Program-made: the position numbers and the translations under genes
DNA from: Mesorhizobium sp.
GTDB lineage: Bacteria; Pseudomonadota; Alphaproteobacteria; Rhizobiales; Rhizobiaceae
Length of the DNA stretch: 64,000 nucleotides
NCBI RefSeq assembly: GCF_004962245.1
Contig: NZ_SUHQ01000017.1
Coordinates: 85,009-149,008 of the forward strand
Direction: 5' to 3'
The notes under the pieces: generated by a model
What the model saw: only the letters and a program-made list of their open reading frames with translations
What the model was told of the DNA's origin: nothing
Database searches by the model: none
Shown here: piece after piece, positions 61,540 through 64,000 of the stretch
How positions within the stretch are numbered: position 1 is the stretch's first letter
How the letters are laid out: every line of letters starts with the position of its first letter

Positions 61540-62594
61540 TGGTTCCGGTAAGCCATGCCTCGAAGGTCGGCCCAAAGGTCAAGCGCAGCTACGTTCACGT
61601 GTCTGCCCCCGGCGGCCACCGCCAGTTCTATCAGGATCTCTTTGCCGGCCTGTTTGGCCTCGAGGCGGTAACGGGCCGCGTTGGGCCGCGACTGTGGCTT
61701 GACCTCGTTAAGGCCCGCCACCTCCTGTTTGCCACCATAGACGATGATTACGCTGGTTTTATAGCAGTTGCGCTGGCAAGGTCGCTGTTTGGGCGGCGGA
61801 CGGTTGGGCTTTTTCTAAGGCCGTCCAAATGCTTCGAGAGCGGAAGGCTCGTTTACCGCCTCAAGAGATGGGCTTTCCGGTGCTTGCGGCGTTTGCCTCA
61901 CCTGTCGCTCTTTACGATTTTGCCGTTCAAATTTGATCGTCGATTTGCCCAGATCGCGCACGGGTGGGTACACGACCCTCAGATGTGGGACATGCATGAC
62001 GGCGCGGCGCTTACCCAAACCAGCCAATTGTCACGCGACGTGCTGGCCGCAGCCGGCGGGCGCGCCATTTTGTGCTTCCTCGGCAGCGTGAGAAAGTCGA
62101 AGGGCTTTGAATTCCTGGCTGACATTCTTTCCGACCACCCAGATCTCGCGAAAGATGTTTTTGTGGCGGCTGTCGGGCGCGTCGACCCAGCCTGTAACGA
62201 CGACTGCGCGCGCCTGATTGCTGCCGGCGGAATGGTGGTCGACCGGTTCGTGTCGGACGACGAACTTCTGAGCCTGTACAAAGTCTGCGATCTCGCCTGG
62301 TGCTGCTACGGGCCGGACTACGACCAGGCATCCGGCATATTCGGACGAAGCGTGCAACTGGGCACACGCCCGATTATCCGCAAGGGCGCATATCTCGAGA
62401 ATTATGCGCAGGAAGATGCAGTTGCACCGGTGTGTCTAACTTACGGTGATACTCGCGACGCTGCCGCCCATATTGCAGCCGCAGCGGCCAATCGATCCGA
62501 CAAGGCTGCTCGATCCGATGGGGCCGTGCGGTTGGGCGAAATCGTTGGCGGCTGGCGGGCCGATTTTGTACGGAAAATCCGTGCGACTCTTTGA
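61539..62594 (+). CDS. glycosyltransferase, GT-B-like, divergent
   Basis: A 351-residue protein starting GTG 61539, one base into the preceding stop. The C-terminal half resembles GT-B transferases: AILCFLGSVRKSKGFEFLAD, VVDRFVSDDELLSLYKVCDL and the nucleotide-contact YDQASGIFGRSVQLGTRPII. The N-terminus has HVSAPGGHRQFYQDLFAGLF. It is more divergent than its neighbours, and the family assignment (GT4-like) rests on the second domain. It should add a sugar in the exopolysaccharide repeat. Confidence 0.78.
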   Translation: MVPVSHASKVGPKVKRSYVHVSAPGGHRQFYQDLFAGLFGLEAVTGRVGPRLWLDLVKARHLLFATIDDDYAGFIAVALARSLFGRRTVGLFLRPSKCFESGRLVYRLKRWAFRCLRRLPHLSLFTILPFKFDRRFAQIAHGWVHDPQMWDMHDGAALTQTSQLSRDVLAAAGGRAILCFLGSVRKSKGFEFLADILSDHPDLAKDVFVAAVGRVDPACNDDCARLIAAGGMVVDRFVSDDELLSLYKVCDLAWCCYGPDYDQASGIFGRSVQLGTRPIIRKGAYLENYAQEDAVAPVCLTYGDTRDAAAHIAAAAANRSDKAARSDGAVRLGEIVGGWRADFVRKIRATL

Positions 62595-62699
62595 CCTGTC
62601 GGCGCATGCACGTCAAATACCGCTGCAAGCGAGGTGTGGCATGAATATGTCTGATGCCCGATCTCACAACCCGGACCGAGGCATTGTGGCTGGTCATAG

Positions 62700-63872
62700 A
62701 TGGTGAAGAAGATATTGTATTTCCATCATGCGACCGCACTGGGAGGTGCGCCGAAGAGTTTGGCATTGTTGATAAAATCGCTGGATCGCAAAGAATTCTC
62801 TCCAATAGTGGCAATGCCGCGTCGCCCCGGGAATTCGGGGGTCCGCCAGTTATTCGAGGCTGCCGGGGCCGAGATAATCGAGGAACAGGACATTCGACCT
62901 TTCCATGGATCGACAGTCGCGCCCTGCAGGGACGTGAAGTCGAAGATACACGCGATACTGTCTTTTCCGCTTCTCGTCAGATGTGCCAGGAAGCTTGTCC
63001 GTGATATACGGCCGGACATTGTTCACTTGAACTCCACCTGCATGGTGGCTGCCGCTAAGGGCGCGCATGACGCCGATCCCTCGATCCCCGTTATCGCCCA
63101 TGTCCGGGAGCCGATCCTGCAAAACAGGTGGGGTAACATTCTGCGCAATCTAAATAAGAAGCATGTTGATTATTTCGTTGGTATCGACAAAGCCGGTCTG
63201 GATAGCATTGGCGCTACCGCCACTCCGGGATCGGTTGTCTATAACAGCGTTGACAGCAGTCTCTTCCGTGCGCCAGATCAAGGCGTTGCTGAATTGAGGC
63301 AGAAATTTGGATGGGTGGATGGCGATGTCGTATTCCTCTCATTGTCACGAATTGCGGAGTCGAATGGCATTCTGCCTTTCGTAAATGCGGTCAACGCGCT
63401 CGATGCAGACCTTCCCGACCGCGCTCGATTTGTGTTTGCAGGCTTTGGAAAAAACGAAGGAGCTTATGGAAAAGCAGCATTAGAGGCGATAAACGCAAGC
63501 CGTCGGTGCAGCGCCATGCCATTCATAGATGACATCATTCCCGTTCTCGCAGCCAGTGACGTCGTCATTGCGCCCTTTCTGACAAGTCACAGTGCTCGGT
63601 GCATTTTTGAAGGAGCGTCGGCAGGACGCCCCGGCTTGGTCACACGCTTGCCGAATTTGCTTGAGGTAATTGAAGAAGGTAGAACCGGCTTGAGCTTCGA
63701 AATGTCCTCTTCCTGCGGTCTTCTCGAAGCGATTGAAAAACTCTGCCGGCGCAATACGCGGCTCGAAATGGGACGGAACGCGCGCCAGTTCGCAAAGACC
63801 AGATTCCATATCGATCAAAATGTCGCGGCAATTCAAACGCTTTACCGCGACCGCTCAGAATCAAGGCGTTGA
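62700..63872 (+). CDS. family 4 glycosyltransferase
   Basis: A 390-residue GT-B enzyme. N-terminal domain: KILYFHHATALGGAPKSLAL, RDIRPDIVHLNSTCMVAAAK, HVREPILQNRW. C-terminal domain: SLSRIAESNGILPFVNAVNA, VIAPFLTSHSARCIFEGASA with the conserved E-x-x-G-P/RP arrangement. The ATG is at 62700, about 105 bases after the previous gene, enough for an internal promoter. The stop overlaps the next start by one base (TGATG). Confidence 0.88.
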   Translation: MVKKILYFHHATALGGAPKSLALLIKSLDRKEFSPIVAMPRRPGNSGVRQLFEAAGAEIIEEQDIRPFHGSTVAPCRDVKSKIHAILSFPLLVRCARKLVRDIRPDIVHLNSTCMVAAAKGAHDADPSIPVIAHVREPILQNRWGNILRNLNKKHVDYFVGIDKAGLDSIGATATPGSVVYNSVDSSLFRAPDQGVAELRQKFGWVDGDVVFLSLSRIAESNGILPFVNAVNALDADLPDRARFVFAGFGKNEGAYGKAALEAINASRRCSAMPFIDDIIPVLAASDVVIAPFLTSHSARCIFEGASAGRPGLVTRLPNLLEVIEEGRTGLSFEMSSSCGLLEAIEKLCRRNTRLEMGRNARQFAKTRFHIDQNVAAIQTLYRDRSESRR

Positions 63873-64000
63873 TGTCCCCCTTCAAGTTGATTGATCAAAG
63901 CGAGCGCCTATTCTGGAACGCTCTCGCAACGTTTCAGTTTGCGGTGAGGCGCAGAAAGAGGCCTCGTAGCTTGTCCGTCCTCGGGCCAATTGGGCTGGGG
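63872..64000 (+). CDS. exopolysaccharide-locus gene, cut by window end
   Basis: ATG 63872 shares its A with the TGA of the preceding glycosyltransferase. The 43 codons visible read SPFKLIDQSERLFWNALATF, then QFAVRRRKRPRSLSVLGPIG, with no stop. It is too short to identify. Position and coupling say it belongs to the polysaccharide operon. Confidence 0.6.
   Translation, partial: MSPFKLIDQSERLFWNALATFQFAVRRRKRPRSLSVLGPIGLG

Noticed and set aside
1..64000. CRISPR array or phage replication module
   Set aside because: No series of regularly spaced direct repeats and no cas, terminase, portal or capsid-like proteins were seen.

Overview
The window is high-GC alphaproteobacterial DNA, most likely from Mesorhizobium or a close Phyllobacteriaceae/Rhizobiales relative. 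This rests on the codon use, the ribose/rhamnose-type ABC loci, the HWE/HisKA_2 kinase, the cardiolipin synthase plus EEP pair, BioY, PPDK, and conjugation-gene remnants of the kind found in rhizobial islands. The genus is an inference from gene content, not from a marker gene.

Layout. 2-967: 3' part of a UDP-glucuronate 4-epimerase. 1.6-4.7 kb: a DevBCA/MacAB-like exporter (ATPase, FtsX-type permease, HlyD-type adaptor) on the minus strand. 4.7-10.8 kb: accessory DNA with a DUF302 protein, a methyltransferase, a cardiolipin synthase/EEP pair, a broken TRAP DctQ gene and a RES-Xre toxin-antitoxin locus whose toxin is truncated. 11-15.4 kb: small envelope and stress genes (FMN-binding stress protein, TspO, DUF378, fasciclin, XRE-cupin regulator). 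16.2-17.5 kb: truncated molybdopterin dehydrogenase. 17.9-22.6 kb: a compact archaic (Csu-type) chaperone-usher pilus operon of four genes. 23.0-24.05 kb: scars of a conjugative element (TraG/VirD4 and AAA ATPase fragments).

24.0-31.2 kb is a minus-strand operon: XRE-cupin regulator, sugar-binding protein, ABC ATPase, permease, phosphotriesterase-like hydrolase, GATase1-like protein, PfkB kinase and BtpA-family protein. It looks like uptake and catabolism of an unidentified carbohydrate or lactone. 32.4-35.6 kb: a PAS-HisKA_2 kinase and a membrane diguanylate cyclase. 36.2-43.1 kb: a ROK regulator divergent from a second transporter, with a fused ATPase-permease, a second permease, a RhaS/LsrB-like binding protein and a paralogue of the same GATase1-like protein. 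43.4-46 kb: two methyltransferases, a LysR and IS3 scar, and tRNA-Gln. 46.6-49.3 kb: ppdK. 49.4-52.7 kb: small accessory genes including ribbon-helix-helix proteins. 52.8-57 kb: acyl-CoA ligase, DUF1499 protein, MBL hydrolase and BioY.

57.4-64 kb: the start of an exopolysaccharide locus. A specialised NusG/RfaH-like factor is followed by a leader holding a hairpin and the octamer GCGGTAGC, identical to the core of the enterobacterial ops element. Then come a priming glycosylphosphotransferase, GDP-mannose 4,6-dehydratase, three glycosyltransferases and a further gene cut by the window end. This leader and the duplicated transporter/GATase1-like module are the parts most worth pursuing.
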